64,000 nt of DNA, taken from NCBI RefSeq assembly GCF_000285275.1, contig NZ_CADO01000001.1:38612-102611 (forward strand), read 5' to 3'. The translations under genes were made by a program, and so were the position numbers. The notes beneath the pieces were generated by a model. That model saw only the letters and a list, made by a program, of their open reading frames with translations, was not told the origin of the DNA and did no database searches. Origin of the DNA: Acetobacter pasteurianus subsp. pasteurianus LMG 1262 = NBRC 106471 (GTDB lineage: Bacteria > Pseudomonadota > Alphaproteobacteria > Acetobacterales > Acetobacteraceae). Below, piece by piece: positions 63,904 to 64,000 of this stretch. Each line of letters begins with the position of its first letter. The first letter of the stretch is position 1.

Positions 63904-63937
63904 AAAAAAGGCAGCCTGATTAGGGGCTGCCTTTTTT
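63904..63937. terminator. Terminator after the UbiH-family gene
   Basis: Perfect 13-bp arms AAAAAAGGCAGCC and GGCTGCCTTTTTT with an 8-base loop, strong and symmetrical. On the reverse strand it would also serve a gene ending to the right; a reading frame stopping at 63962-63964 (…HVPHSELN) enters from the right edge but is too short to identify. Confidence 0.9.
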
Positions 63938-64000
63938 ATTTTCACGTTCTACGGCGTGTCGTCAGTTAAGCTCTGAGTGTGGCACGTGAGGGTTGTAGTT

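Noticed and set aside
63962..64000. C-terminal end of a leftward gene entering from the right edge
   Set aside because: Only about 12 codons before a TGA are visible (ending HVPHSELN), too little to support a gene.
1..64000. Insertion sequences, prophage, CRISPR arrays, toxin-antitoxin or defence islands
   Set aside because: I looked for transposase, integrase, Cas and known defence motifs and for direct-repeat arrays and found none.

Overview
The window is a gene-dense, mostly housekeeping stretch of an alphaproteobacterial chromosome. Protein sequences, an AddAB (not RecBCD) repair pair, a CtrA-type regulator, a COQ9-type ubiquinone gene and ATGA-overlapping operons all fit an acetic acid bacterium, most likely Acetobacter or a close relative. 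This assignment rests on recognition of protein families, not on a database search. I see no insertion sequence, prophage, CRISPR array or rRNA gene.

Layout. 1-730 is the 5' part of a cysteine desulfurase gene. 1205-6581 holds an alpha/beta hydrolase, trmJ-cysS, tRNA-Thr, folC and accD. 6766-14345 holds trxA, then addA, addB and tsaE, the last three overlapping by ATGA. 14724-15509 encodes a CtrA-like regulator whose receiver domain has lost its phosphoacceptor aspartate. 15603-30333 is a long leftward series (read right to left: yebC, ruvC, ruvA, ruvB, ybgC, tolQ, tolR, tolA, tolB, pal, cpoB, tilS, ftsH, folP, glmM) broken by several strong hairpin terminators. secA follows leftward, then rightward genes for a parvulin chaperone, argJ, an RDD membrane protein, a large MscS channel and a 2OG-Fe(II) oxygenase. 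39711-44428 carries small membrane and secreted proteins, a CbpA-type J protein with a 56-residue partner ORF, a BMFP/UbiK-type protein, YbjN, proC, a COQ9-like protein and tRNA-Gln. 44705-46290 has an MFS transporter and HU.

46402-55246 is the least ordinary part: an RgpF-like protein, two very large multidomain glycosyltransferases that share a related GT domain, and between them a 473-residue Ser/Thr/Asn/Gly-rich beta-repeat protein with RTX-like nonapeptides and a type I secretion-like C-terminus. Its promoter has a perfect -10 but no -35, and a 10-bp-arm inverted repeat lies over the -35 position. I read this as a candidate surface-protein or surface-glycan locus.

55384-64000 holds tRNA-Gly, nadE and a histidine cluster hisB-hisH-[GNAT-hisA fusion]-hisF-hisE, followed by a HIT protein, a nitroreductase and a UbiH-family hydroxylase, ending at a strong terminator.

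The observations most worth checking are the phospho-dead CtrA-like regulator, the in-frame GNAT-HisA fusion, and the beta-repeat protein/glycosyltransferase locus with its operator-like repeat.
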